64,000 nt of DNA from Lepidostoma basale (Eukaryota > Arthropoda > Insecta > Trichoptera > Lepidostomatidae): positions 806,001 through 870,000 of the forward strand of contig JAHDVF020000937.1 in the NCBI GenBank assembly GCA_022606425.2, read 5' to 3'. The notes beneath the pieces were generated by a model. The model ran no database searches, was not told the DNA's origin, and worked only from the letters and a program-made list of their open reading frames with translations. Positions 30,270 through 40,590 of this stretch are shown one piece after another. The translations under genes were made by a program, and so were the position numbers. The stretch's first letter is position 1. Each line of letters opens with the position of its first letter.

Positions 30270-30450
30270 TCCCGTATTGGATTCCCGGCGATGGTAGTGT
30301 GAATGTCACACTGTCTTTGGTCTGGTGCAGAATTGAATGTGACTACCTATCACATGTCACGAGAATCAATATATCTATATACTACACATTGATTTGACTC
30401 GCACTGTAATGATGTAAAGAGCTATTCAACAAAATAATAATAAGTATTTT
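30270..30450 (+). mobile_element. tRNA-derived SINE, 5'-truncated
   Basis: ttggattcccggcgatggta (end of B box region), tctttggtctggtgcagaat, tcacgagaatcaatatatct, ending in ttcaacaaaataataataag. Head lost. Confidence 0.65.
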
Positions 30451-30630
30451 TAGATGACATTATGGAGTTTGGATAGTAGAGTGAAAGAAGTATATTACAT
30501 AAATTAAGACTTTATTTAAATTTAAACAAACATGTCTCACGAATTTGATCATTGTGCCTACTTATGTCCACAGCTCATGGAAATATAAAATGGAAATGGT
30601 TCTTCAGCGTAAGAATTTCTACATTTAGCT

Positions 30631-30808
30631 TTATGATTTGAGGGCAGATTCCAGTTCACCCGCTGCCTGCATCTCCTTGATAATGTCCAGACCACCGAGA
30701 AGATCTCCATTGGCGTACACCTGGGGGTACGTCGGCCAGTCGGAGTATGTTTTTAGACCCTGACGGACCTCTTCATCATTAAGAATGTCGAAAGTTTCAT
30801 ATTCCACC
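30631..30808 (-). CDS. Grx3: Grx3 coding exon 4, stop codon
   Basis: Acceptor gttttctttttaag; one base completes the Gly codon. Encodes [40 protein letters not shown] and ends LESALKS TAA. Confidence 0.95.
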
Positions 30809-33800
30809 CTTAAAAAGAAAACATTGACTCATTTATTGACTGACGCTTTTAATTTTGTTAACTAACTCACCATCACGCCGTTTCCCCTGAGGGGTAGGCA
30901 AAGAGGATGGCCCGCCAAACTGTTCTACATTCACACACCCTGACACACGCACGCTCATCGTTTGTTCCTACTTCGAACATGGCGGCCTTTCAATATTTGG
31001 TCAATTTGATCATGCCATGTTTTCCTTGACTTATTTTTTCATTCACACTACTTGTATATATCTTTTTAACCATTCTTCCCTCATCCATTTGTTCCATATG
31101 TCCAAACCATCTTAGTGACCCTTTCTTAATTTTATTTAGGACGCATTCATCTATCTTACATTCCTTTCAAACTTCTTCATTGGCTATTCTATCATACATG
31201 GTTTTCCATACATTCTTCTAAGTGATCTCAATTCTACATCATTTATCCTACTTTCATCCTTCTTCTACCAACTCCAAGCTTCACTTCCATACATAAGGGT
31301 CGCCACTAGAACCCCATTGTGCACTGCCATCTTTTGTTTCCAGCACCAACCCTTCTTTCGATGTCTTTCTTCAATTTCCATTTCTTGTAAACATGCTTCC
31401 TAGATAAGTAAATTCGGTAACTTGGTCCAATTTTTCACCGTTCGTCACAATCCATTATACAGCGTCTGTCCCAAAAGTATAGAGAAGTTTTTTTTTTCAG
31501 ACAATTTATTGCCAATAAACGTACAAACACTTAATATTCTTCAAAATACGCCCCTTGGGCGTTAATACACTTTAGGTAGCGTTTCTTTCTTCGTACTCTT
31601 GGAAGGCAGAAGACGGAACCCCCTTAAGGCACTGCGTCGAAGCGGTTTTCACCCCATCCAACGTCTCCAAATGGCGTCCCTTTAGGCTTCACTTGATGCG
31701 GGGGAACAAAAAGAAGTCCGGTGGTGCTAAGTCAGAACTGTACGGATCCGAACCCGAGTTTCCCTTTGTTCATCTGTTAACACTTTTGGTACCATTTTGG
31801 CACAAATCTTCGGCATTTCCAAATCGCCCGTCACAATGCGGTGAACTATGTCTTTTGTCATGTTGCACTTCTCCGCTATTAAGCGGACACTGAGACGCCG
31901 ATCAGACTGTAACACTTCCCTCACTTTCGTGACGTTGTCATCAGTTTTGAAAGTTGACAATTGTCCAACGCGCACATCGACTTCAATTGATTCCCGGCCA
32001 TTTTGGAATTGTTTGTGCCACTCGTAAACTCTTGCCTGTGGCATGACTTCTTCTCCGAAGGCTTCCCGAATCATGGCTAGGGTCTCGATACTGGTTTTTT
32101 CAGCCGAACGCAGAATTTGATGCAGCAAACGTTGCATCTTGATTTCCAACGCGACGACAAAACACACTTTGTGCTGATCACTGTGCTAGCTCTACCGTTG
32201 CTCGGAGAGGACTGAGCAGTGGCGCGTTTGGTAGCTGCGACTCCCCCTTACCATCCTCACCACTCGGCGCATCCCGCTACCCCTTCTAGCGCAGTCAGAA
32301 ATTTTTTTCTCGATACTTTTGTGACAGACCCTGTATATTCTTCCCTTTCAAATACCATAACTTTAGACTTTGACACGTTCATCATAAGGTCACATTTATT
32401 GGATACTTCGTACATTCTTGTTACTAGGACTTGTAGATTTTCCATTCTGTCAGCGATTTAAACAGCATCCTCTGCATATAGCAAATAGCTGATGGACATA
32501 TTGTTCATTGCTGAATTCATAATTATTTAGGGAGAAAAACAATGGAATAAATGTTTTTTTTTTAACAGAAACACCAATTCCATATGATGAAAATAAAATA
32601 TAAATCATTAAACAAATACCCACCCTGTGTCAGTAAGGATTTGGATAAGGGTTCTGCTAAATCCACATCTCGGAGTACTCCTATTCCCCTTCATGAATAC
32701 CATGACTTTATGTTTATTTATTAATTTTTTCAGTCTATCCTCCAATGGCTCTTTGGGTGTGGCAGGCATGGAGCTGTGTTGCTTTACTTTGGCGGTAAGA
32801 CTCACCACGTCTGCACCATCTACTCTATCAACCAATTGGCTATTTCTTAGAAATATTACGGTTGGTACAGCTTCAATCTGTAATAAAAATAAAGTGTGAG
32901 GATACATTTTAGATTTATATAATGCAGAATAATATAATAACATTTAAAGAAACTAAGGGGGATGTCATTTGGAAATACTCTTGTTCTCAACATTCATACA
33001 TCATATTACGCACGCACGAACTCTTAATATTCTCACGTGACCAGATATTTAATAGTTTATTTGATCGCGCTATGTTTTCCTTGGTCTTTCTCCTTTCATA
33101 TTGTTAAAGTATATATTTTTTCTATTATTTCCATGTGTCCAAACCATCTAATTGAATCTTTCATAATTTGACGAATTTTTATGAATTAAAACACCGTTTT
33201 TTCCACTTTTCAGTTTATTTTTCTAGACATGTTTCGAAGGCTTACACCTTCATGGTCGGGAGAACGGGATTAGTTTATATCGTTCTCCTGATGATGAAGG
33301 TGCAAGCCTTCGGAACATGTCGAGAAAAATACACTAAAAAATGGAAAAAACAGTGTTTTAATTCATAAAAATTCATCATTATGGAATTCCATAGTGTTAA
33401 CACCTTAAGTTTATCTAAAATTTCATTATTTGCTTAAAACTCCTTAATTCACACTGCATTTACTTCAGATATCTGCATTTGGCACTCTAACATATAGAGA
33501 TTTATACCACCTTTGTTTAAGAGATCTCATTTCCACTACGTTATTTTCGAGAGTTCCATATTTCACTTTCATATATACAAGAACAAAATTACATCGTTAC
33601 ATTCAGATTTAAATTCTCATTGTTATATGAATATTAATATTTAATGCATTAAATCATTTACTGCTAACAGTAAGAAATTCGACGTTGAGGCATGATACTG
33701 GATGGGAACTATACGTAAATGATAAGTCTTTTATAAGTACGCGATACTTAAAAATAATAATGAAATTTGTGAAGTTTCATTGAAACAATAATTTGGAAAC

Positions 33801-34169
33801 AAAATAAGAAAAAAATGGTTACCTTAAATTTAAGGGATATATCGGCTACATCCTCGGCAGGGCAAACGCAGAACTTTGTTCCACTAGAACTTATCTCTGG
33901 TAAATTTGCTAATTCACTCATAACTTCCGTCACTTGTTTGCATTGGGGGGCCCATTCTGCAGCGAAATGAACCACCGACAAACAAGTAGAACTGTAAACG
34001 AAATAATAATGTAAACAACACGATTAAAATACATAAATATTAACGACTTCGTTATTGAATTATACATAACCTCAATTTATTATCAACGCTTCAAGGTATT
34101 CTTATAGACTCACCTCACGAATTTGGAGAAATCATCGGAAGAAGTAATGGTTTCAACAAAGGATGACAT
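30631..34169 (-). CDS. Grx3: Glutaredoxin-3 / PICOT-like monothiol glutaredoxin, complete gene model (4 exons)
   Basis: Exons in order on the minus strand: 34169-34114, 33991-33823, 32877-32624, 30808-30631. GT-AG throughout, 218 aa. Cytosolic Fe-S cluster carrier and iron-homeostasis protein. The N-terminal thioredoxin-like domain (residues 1-100; [14 protein letters not shown]) has WAPQC at 32-36 instead of WCGPC, so only the second cysteine remains, as usual in this family. The Grx domain has MKG at 137-139, CGFS at 146-149 (cluster-binding cysteine C146) and the GSH-binding WPTYPQVY plus GGLDI. One Grx domain, as in insect homologues; vertebrate proteins have two. AATAAA lies at 30511-30516 on the minus strand. 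Introns 2 and 3 hold RTE, mariner and hairpin insertions. Confidence 0.96.
30855..31455 (-). mobile_element. RTE-like element 3' part (split by mariner)
   Basis: Starts with the inverted terminus taactcaccatcacgccgtt. The minus strand then encodes degraded RTE tail ([14 protein letters not shown] relic near 31290, PSTHASYIPIY...). Continues on the other side of the mariner at 32337. Confidence 0.7.
31456..32336 (-). mobile_element. Tc1/mariner-type element inserted in RTE, internally deleted
   Basis: Inverted ends tacagcgtctgtcccaaaag (left) and tacagggtctgtcacaaaag (right, inverted), with TA on both flanks. The minus-strand ORF 31727-32167 encodes the helix-turn-helix N-terminus: [20 protein letters not shown], then [20 protein letters not shown] and [20 protein letters not shown]. 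881 bp against about 1.3 kb for full elements: the catalytic middle is missing, and the C-terminal part near 31500-31720 is out of frame. Confidence 0.8.
32337..32525 (-). mobile_element. RTE-like element 5' part (split by mariner)
   Basis: Minus strand: [20 protein letters not shown] then [13 protein letters not shown], the RT palm end (LQ.LV..M...C...GL..N..KSK.MVF), same as 52890-52990. 5'-truncated. Confidence 0.75.
32624..32877 (-). CDS. Grx3: Grx3 coding exon 3 (Trx end, linker, Grx start)
   Basis: Acceptor tttttattacag, donor gtgggtatt, phase 2 exit. Starts [20 protein letters not shown], the linker [11 protein letters not shown], and [20 protein letters not shown]. Confidence 0.96.
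32985..33170 (-). mobile_element. RTE-like pol tail (split by hairpin, left part)
   Basis: Inverted relic: gcgctatgttttccttggtc, atttccatgtgtccaaacca. Resumes at 33423 after the B-family hairpin. Confidence 0.6.
33171..33422. mobile_element. B-family hairpin element inserted in RTE
   Basis: Flanked by ataatttg / attatttg. Arms acgaatttttatgaattaaa / tttaattcataaaaattcat pair; inner arms carry GAAGG-tgtaag-CCTTC stems. Ends tggaattccatagtgttaac and accttaagtttatct as in 23807-24030. Confidence 0.75.
33278..33335 (+). ncRNA. best hammerhead-like motif (B family, right arm)
   Basis: TTCTC, perfect CTGATGA (33288-33294), stem II GAAGG-tgcaag-CCTTC, GGAA (for GAAA), palindrome CATG, TC, then GAGAA. 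TTCTC pairs with GAGAA as stem I; stem II has five perfect pairs. Layout is that of a type I hammerhead with minimal stem III. The one doubtful point is GGAA for the core GAAA. The left arm (minus strand, 33215-33260) has the intact CGAAACATGTC but a damaged CUGANGA. Confidence 0.6.
33423..33590 (-). mobile_element. RTE-like pol tail (split by hairpin, right part)
   Basis: Continuation of 32985-33170: gcatttggcactctaacata and tccatatttcactttcatat, the inverted YGSEAW/MR.LRR region relic. Confidence 0.55.
33823..33991 (-). CDS. Grx3: Grx3 coding exon 2 (thioredoxin-like domain)
   Basis: Acceptor ttcgtttacag, donor gtaaccatt. Encodes [20 protein letters not shown] through [16 protein letters not shown]. 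Degenerate active site WAPQC. Confidence 0.94.
34114..34169 (-). CDS. Grx3: Grx3 coding exon 1
   Basis: ATG ([18 protein letters not shown]) to donor gtgagtcta, phase 2 exit. Confidence 0.9.
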
Positions 34170-34424
34170 CTTGATGTTAATAAATTACTCGAGATATTCG
34201 CCGAAGATACACAGATTTCGGAGGAGAAACGCTCGCAAAAACCAAATTTTGTGCGATTCTATTCTATTGAAGGTTGAAGATTATTAGATTGGTATTACTC
34301 GAAGACGTTAGGGTTGGGTTGTATACCTGATACAATCAATGATCTACACGATGTATGGGAAAACAGGAAAACAGATACTAAAATACGATACTTCAAACTA
34401 CACCCAGTAAATTGACAATAAATA

Positions 34425-34600
34425 GATAAATAATTAATACGAATGAAAAAACTTCTAGAAGTTTTATTATATTTTTTGGGGGATGACATGTTTCGCCCTT
34501 CTAAGGCATTATCAAATACCTTAGAATATAATACATTGTTAAGGATTTTATGGAGTTTTACATCATCGTTCAAAAAACAATAAATAATAAATAGATAAGT
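34425..34600. repeat. A-family hairpin element, degenerate
   Basis: aattaatacgaatgaaaaaa, ttctagaagttttattatat, gacatgtttcgcccttctaa, then ttaaggattttatggagttt. 5' end relic tcaaaaaacaataaataata. It lies 260 bp upstream of Grx3 exon 1. Confidence 0.6.
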
Positions 34601-35045
34601 TTCGTAATACATAAATGATTAATTTAAACTTAAACTTTTTTTAAAGTCCACCTCTATTTTATATTAAAATAAGCTAAAGCATTTCTTAAGGGCTTTAAGC
34701 TCATGACTAAGATGTGAGTCAATCATAAAGTATTTCATAACGCGGTGATCAACAATTGTATGCACTTGTGCTTTTTCTAGTGCCTTGTTATTTTCATAAT
34801 TAAAATTTAGAAATATTTTTATTTTTACATATCATTTCGGAAAACGACAAGTCTCATAAAAACCTATATTGATATCAAAAATTTCGTTTACTGTAATCAG
34901 TATCGAGAGGCTGTATTGGTATCTTACAGTCATACCAGTGCCATCTTGACATTATATCAAGCCGCAATGATCCTCTATATTGTCTATGGTTTGACTTGGG
35001 TTGAGGCCATGCACTTCTTTGAGTCTCCTAGGAATTCGTACCGGC

Positions 35046-36065
35046 CGCTCTCGTTTATCAAGTGTATTTCGATAAATTTTTGGGTTTTCTTACATTATTT
35101 CCGGTAAAATCTTTACGAGAATTCATAAAAGGTGTGAATATATATGTATTTGATAAGTCTGTGTTATAAATTTAAGTTACAGTTGATATATTTCCTGTTT
35201 TCAGTATCACGTATCACGTGTGATTTGAAATTTCGAAGTGAGTGCTTTTTGTGTTATTAAATTTAAACAGATGTGTTTTTGTGATAAAACCGTTATTTAA
35301 TTAAATCAACGTGTACTTAGGAAATTGAAAATAGCTTTGTTTAATCCACTAATTATTAAAAAACACGACATGTTTCGGAGCATACCTCCATCTTCACTCT
35401 AACCTCCATAACATGAGCTCTCGTTTATCAAGTGTATTTCGATAAATTTTTGGGTTTTCTTACATTATTTCCGGTAAAATCTTTACGAGAATTCATAAAA
35501 GGTGTGAATATATATGTATTTGATAAGTCTGTGTTATAAATTTAAGTTACAGTTGATATATTTCCTGTTTTCAGTATCACGTATCACGTGTGATTTGAAA
35601 TTTCGAAGTGAGTGCTTTTTGTGTTATTAAATTTAAACAGATGTGTTTTTGTGATAAAACCATTATTTAATTAAATCAACGTGTACTTAGGAAATTGAAA
35701 ATAGCTTTGTTTAATCCACTAATTATTAAAAAACACGACATGTTTCGGAGCATACCTCCATCTTCACTCTAACCTCCATAACATGAGCTCTCGTTTATCA
35801 AGTGTATTTCGATAAATTTATGGGTTTTCTTACATTATTTCTGGTAAAATCTTTATGAGAATTCATAAAAGGTGTGAATATATATGTATTTGATATGTCT
35901 GTGTTATAAATTTAAGTTTCAGTTGATATATTTCCTGTTTTCAGTATCGCGTGTGATTTGACATTTAGAAGCGAGTGCTTTTTGTGTTATTAAATTTAAA
36001 CAGATATGTTTTTGTGATAAAACCATTATTTAATTAAATCAACGTGTACTTAGTGGATTAAACAA
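35046..36065. repeat. 370-bp tandem repeat, about 2.8 units
   Basis: gctctcgtttatcaagtgta begins at 35047, 35417 and 35787, exactly 370 bp apart. Units 1 and 2 are almost identical; unit 3 is more diverged and ends in an inverted piece (acttagtggattaaacaaag near 36050) before tatggaattccacaaagtta. Units 1 and 2 each contain, on the minus strand, GTGAAGA, TGGAG-gtatg-CTCC, GAAA, CATG, TC. This resembles tandem terminal repeats of hammerhead-bearing elements. Confidence 0.85.
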
Positions 36066-36342
36066 AGTTATTTTCAATTTCCTAAGTATATAACTATGGA
36101 ATTCCACAAAGTTAATGCCTTAGCGTTCAATAAGTTAAATCAATGTGTGTTATCAAAAACAAAATATTGTGTATTGAGATGTAATTCAAGCAAAATATTT
36201 CAATTTCAATTGAATAACCTCAAGTTTGCCATTTGCAGTTGTTCTTTCAATATAGATTAGTGATGTTGGATATTAAAAGTATAAATAATATATTTTTATT
36301 TAAATAAGTTACATGTTATCGTTTCGAATGTTATCATTTTAG

Positions 36343-36559
36343 ATGCCTAGAAAATGCTGTGTTCCCGGCTGCAAATCCAACTATGCAAATCAAGGGGAAT
36401 ATGTCTCCGGATTCAAATTCCCCCTCGATGCCGAAATGTCCAAAAAGTGGGTGTCCTGCATTCCTCGAAAAAATTTAGTGGTCAAACGACATATGATTGT
36501 ATGTTCGAAACATTTTCATACCAGTGACATCCTTACAGAGGACAAGTTTTCTTTTGGAG
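36343..36559 (+). CDS. transposase exon 1 (THAP zinc finger)
   Basis: ATG directly after tcattttag; donor gtatatattt, phase 1. 72 codons with C-x4-C ... C-x2-H zinc ligands, and FKFP, W and HF, the THAP invariant positions. Confidence 0.85.
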
Positions 36560-36779
36560 GTATATATTTTCTTCTTCCTTCTGTAATTAAAAGTAGTTTA
36601 AATATACAGTGATGAAATTGTGATGAAATAAAGTGAAATTATAGCTGTACTCGTATATTAATTTGAACATACATTTGAAAAAATACCGTCATAACTATAT
36701 GAATTCGAATGTGCTTCAGATTTGCTATAGTTAATTTAGTAGGCACAATATGTAATGTTTTTATTTATTCGGTTTTCAG

Positions 36780-37957
36780 ACCAAGTACACATCTTGCCAA
36801 AGAAAAGAACGCGCCTTCGAAATGGAGCAGTTCCATCGATTTTCCCAAACTTGCCTTCGTATCTTTCCAAGCCAGAGACTACTTCACGACAAGATCCTTC
36901 CCAAAGACGAGCTGATATTTTGAGGCGGTCTGACGAAGCAAACACCAATTGGCTCGTATCGGACCAAATTTCGAGGATGGAGGATATATTGAACCAACCG
37001 CTGAAGTTCAATATCAGGAATTGGGGATCAAAAATATTTGATGATCATATTATTTTATACAAATTAAATTTCAATCGTAAAGCTTCAATTTCACATTCCA
37101 TTACAATAACTGATCAATTTGATATTAAAATATTTTATAATAATAATGAGTTAGATATAAAGAAATTTCTGTGGGTTTTGGGGAAAGACTTAAAATGTGA
37201 TCGGTTTTCAAAACTTGAGAATTTGTTAAGTTCACTAGACAATACAATCATAGATTCACTAACAGCCACTGAAATAGTTAATGATGTAACAACAAAATTA
37301 CAACAATTATATTCTGGTACTGAAGACAAAAAAATTTTACAGTTCATTGAACAACAATTAAGTTTATGGGTTAGCTCAAAGAATAAATATTCAACAGAAT
37401 TATTGATATTTAGTAGCTCAATGTTTTTTATGTATCCTGCCGCATATCGTTTTTTACGGGATTCTGGTTTGTTAGTGCTACCTCACCCAAATTACATCAA
37501 AACATTTAACGTAGGTTCTAATTGCACTGGGATAATACATAAGAAATATCTCGAAGAAACAATTAAAAGATTACCAGCTAATGAAAGGTTAGTGAATCTC
37601 TTATTAGATGAAATATATGTGAAACCAGAAGTTAATTATAAAGGTGGGAAACTCCAAGGGTTTTCTATGAATAAAAATTTAGAATTAGCCACCACGGTGC
37701 AAACCTTTATGGTTACATCAGTATTTTCTGGTAAAACTGATGTTGTTGGTATTTTTCCTGTAAAAAATTTAGATAGTCATTATTTATTGGAAATCGTCAC
37801 AAAGGTTTTGGGGGTACTCAGTAATGTGGGTTATGAAATTTTAAGTGTTATTAGTGATAATAATCAGGTGAATAGAAATTTGTTTAAAAGGATGTGTGGC
37901 GGTGTGATGAAATCAAGTATTCCCTCACCGTTTGATTCAAATAAAAAAATATTTTTT
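36780..37957 (+). CDS. transposase exon 2, first frame
   Basis: Acceptor tcggttttcag. Open from DQVHILPKKR to the T-run. Includes two catalytic-region blocks (LLLDEIYVK, VISDNN). The frame continues out of register to a stop at 38005. Confidence 0.8.
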
Positions 37958-39342
37958 TGTTTGACACTGTTCACATTTTTAAAAATATACGAAATAACTG
38001 GTTGAACACTAGGAATTCCACATTTTATATTCCATCATTTAACAATTTTCATGAATATAAAGTATGCAAAATGGAACATTTAGCTAAAGTTTATGAATTA
38101 GAGAAAATGTTACCAATAAAACAAGCCTATGCATTATCTCAGAAAACATTATATCCGACAAAATTAGAACGGCAAAATGTTCAATTAGTTATCAATTTAT
38201 TCAATGATAAAAATATAGCGGCCTTAGAGTCATATCTTGGGGAAGAATCTTCAGGTACACGGGATTTTTTAAAAATTATTTGCGATTGGTGGACATGCGT
38301 TAATGTAAAGCATCCTGAAAAAGGTTCAAACTTACTTTTGCCTCTTGCCGAACCTATTCACAGTTTGGAGCAGAGTAGTATTCAATTCTTTTTAAAATTT
38401 TGCCAATGGTTACAAATATGGAATTCTCAAAATAGAGGCAGACTGACCAAGGAGACATATTCGGCTCTCTTCCACACCACACAGGCAATGATAGAGCTGG
38501 TGGAATATTTATTGAATAAGTGCAATGCCCAGTATGTTCTTCTAGGAAAGTTTCAGACCGATCCATTAGAAAAACGTTTTGGTGTATATCGCCGTATGAG
38601 CGGAACAAATTATCATATCTCCGTTCAACAAATTCTAGAATCTGAGAAAAAAATTAAACTTATGGGTCTACTTAAATTTAATTCTCATCTTTCGGGTGTT
38701 ATTACCATTAGAGAAATTTTTTCATCTATGACTTCCATTGATGAAAACTCGGGAGACTTAATTTCAGATGAAGTGATTGATGACATATTGTTATTGAGCC
38801 ATGAGGTAGAGATAGATGACCTATCACATGAAGTACTCGTATATATTTGCGGGTATGTTGCAAAAAAAATTACTGAAAAGTGTCAATGCGAAGGGTGCCT
38901 GGAGATTCTGACCTCTTCTCGTGATTTGATTGTAGATTATTCATCGAACGTATCTTATTTGGAAACCTTAAACCGCGGGGGGCTTAAATATCCATCTAGT
39001 CAATCTTTGACTGTTGGTCTGGTAGCTTATCAAATTTTCCAAACATTGATAACGGAAAAGTTTGAAGTCTTTTTCCAAAACTTAAGAAATCAAAAATATG
39101 TTTTGAAGACTTTAATACTGGAAAAATTAGAAATTGATAATTTTAAATCTGATGCATGCAACATTTGTAAATCTTCCATATTTTCACTTCTCGAAATGTC
39201 TACAACTGTATGGATAAATATTTTATTAAATAATTATTGTAAAACCAAAAATAATTTAAATTTAGAAATTAATCGAGCATCGAGTCAGAGCAATAAATAT
39301 AGAAAATTATTAACACTAACCCAAATACAAAGGTCCAACTAA
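37957..39342 (+). CDS. transposase exon 2, second frame after the frameshift
   Basis: Starts LFDTVHIFKNIRNNWLNTRN, open for 461 codons to TAA at 39342. Carries the DPLE..FG..R...G.N catalytic block and the cysteine-rich C-terminus. No start of its own; the apparent start is inside the shifted region. Confidence 0.8.
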   Translation: MFDTVHIFKNIRNNWLNTRNSTFYIPSFNNFHEYKVCKMEHLAKVYELEKMLPIKQAYALSQKTLYPTKLERQNVQLVINLFNDKNIAALESYLGEESSGTRDFLKIICDWWTCVNVKHPEKGSNLLLPLAEPIHSLEQSSIQFFLKFCQWLQIWNSQNRGRLTKETYSALFHTTQAMIELVEYLLNKCNAQYVLLGKFQTDPLEKRFGVYRRMSGTNYHISVQQILESEKKIKLMGLLKFNSHLSGVITIREIFSSMTSIDENSGDLISDEVIDDILLLSHEVEIDDLSHEVLVYICGYVAKKITEKCQCEGCLEILTSSRDLIVDYSSNVSYLETLNRGGLKYPSSQSLTVGLVAYQIFQTLITEKFEVFFQNLRNQKYVLKTLILEKLEIDNFKSDACNICKSSIFSLLEMSTTVWINILLNNYCKTKNNLNLEINRASSQSNKYRKLLTLTQIQRSN

Positions 39343-39479
39343 TTCCTATATATTTTTAATTAACCTTTGCATGTATTCATGGCCTTTTTGTACATTGTTT
39401 CAGATCTACTTCTTGAAAGAAGAAGCAGCGAGTTGCAGACACTGGAACACAGCTTTATTTTATTTTTAATACTCCATTG

Positions 39480-39990
39480 TGAACGGCCGTTCACAATGGA
39501 GTTCTGGTCCCAACCCTAATGTATGGAAGCGAAGCATGGAACTGGCAGAAGAAGGATGAGAGCAGAATAAATGCGGTAGAGATGAGGTCCCTAAGACGTA
39601 TGTGTGGTAGAACGATAAACGACAGAATCTCAAATGCTGATATAAGAAAGGAATGTAGAGCGGAAGAAGGTATTATGAACAAAATTATGAAAGGATCGCT
39701 GCGTTGGTTCAGACATATGGAACGTAAGGATGGAGAAAGAATGGTTAAGAAAGTATACGTAAATGATGTAAATGGGGTACGAAGTTGAGGCAGACCGAGG
39801 AAAACATGGCATGACCAAATTAATCAAATTTTAAAGGTTGGTCATGTTAGAAGTTGGAGGAATCAACGTACGTGTATGACTCGTTGTATGAATGTGGAGG
39901 AAGCTAGAGAGGTTTGCCAGGATAGAGTAGTGTGGTGGTCCATTCTCTGCCTACCCCTGCGGAGAAACGGCGTAATGGTTTGTTTGTGTT
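39480..39990 (+). mobile_element. RTE-like 3' end
   Basis: Encodes [40 protein letters not shown] and ADIRKECRAEEGIMNKIMKG, then [19 protein letters not shown] after a stop at 39786. Terminus ctgcggagaaacggcgtaat. Inserted downstream of the transposase within the P-like element. Confidence 0.8.
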
Positions 39991-40169
39991 TGTTTGTTCA
40001 GTCTGTCAGTTTTCTTTGCCGATTCTTTCTGACAGTACTAATAGAATCGGTAGATCGTAAAAACTCAATAAAATATATATTGAATACAAAAACATGTTTT
40101 CAATCACCACCCTATTCCTTCATTACACTCTTAATTTAATAAAGCTTCCATATGATATCATAACCAGCG

Positions 40170-40590
40170 ATATTCATGTTCTTCTTCATCTTCTTATTCT
40201 TCTGATTGTAGATCTTGTGATCTGTTTATGCAGGATATCAACTTTCTTCCTGTGATGGAGACGACCAGCCTTCTCTCCATCTCTTTGGTGGTCGTTCTGG
40301 TGGTCGACGGCCCTCTGGAGTCTCATGTATCACGATATTAGGAATTCTTCCTGAATTCATTCTCTCAATGTGGTCCCTCCAGAATCATCTTCTCTACCTA
40401 TTCCAACTCACTATGTCTTCAATTTTGCAGGATTTGCGAATTTCTTCATTGGTTATTGTATCTCTAAGAGTTCTCCCCACAATAAGTCGCAATGTTCTCA
40501 ATTCTGCTACTCTTAAGAGATGTTTGGTTCTGACAGTGTCTGCTCTTGCTTCGATTTTGTTAGAATTATTCATGTTTGAGAGCTAGAAAT
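40170..40590 (-). mobile_element. RTE-like pol tail fragment
   Basis: Inverted: tgatctgtttatgcaggata, tctctttggtggtcgttctg, catgtatcacgatattagga, ttcgcaggatttgcgaattt-like block, then agatgtttggttctgacagt. Same family as 62.1-62.4 kb. Confidence 0.65.

Larger units (their letters stand above)
36343..39342 (+). pseudogene. THAP9/P-element-like transposase, one frameshift
   Basis: Exon 1 36343-36559 encodes the THAP zinc finger: CCVPGCKSNYANQGEYVSGF, KKWVSCIPRKNLV and VCSKHFHTSDI, a C2CH pattern. The intron runs from gtatatatt to ttttcag; exon 2 starts at 36780 (DQVHILPKKRTRLRNGAVPS). The catalytic region has LLLDEIYVKPEVNYKGGKLQ, VISDNNQVNRNLFKRM and FDTVHIFKNIRNNWL. Downstream come TDPLEKRFGVYRRMSGTNYH and VYICGYVAKKI...CQCEGC, all hallmarks of P transposases. 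At a run of seven T (37952-37958) the frame breaks: the DSNKKIFF frame ends at 38005, and the FDTVHIFK frame, one base back, runs on to 39342. One missing T would explain it. Total about 920 aa. Confidence 0.88.

Noticed and set aside
36736..37011. Minus-strand 91-codon frame over the THAP transposase
   Set aside because: Antisense to a strongly conserved transposase region; no protein features.
37951..37957. Programmed -1 ribosomal frameshift in the P-like transposase
   Set aside because: The heptamer is ATTTTTT; P-site re-pairing would mismatch at the first codon base. A one-base indel in a homopolymer is simpler.
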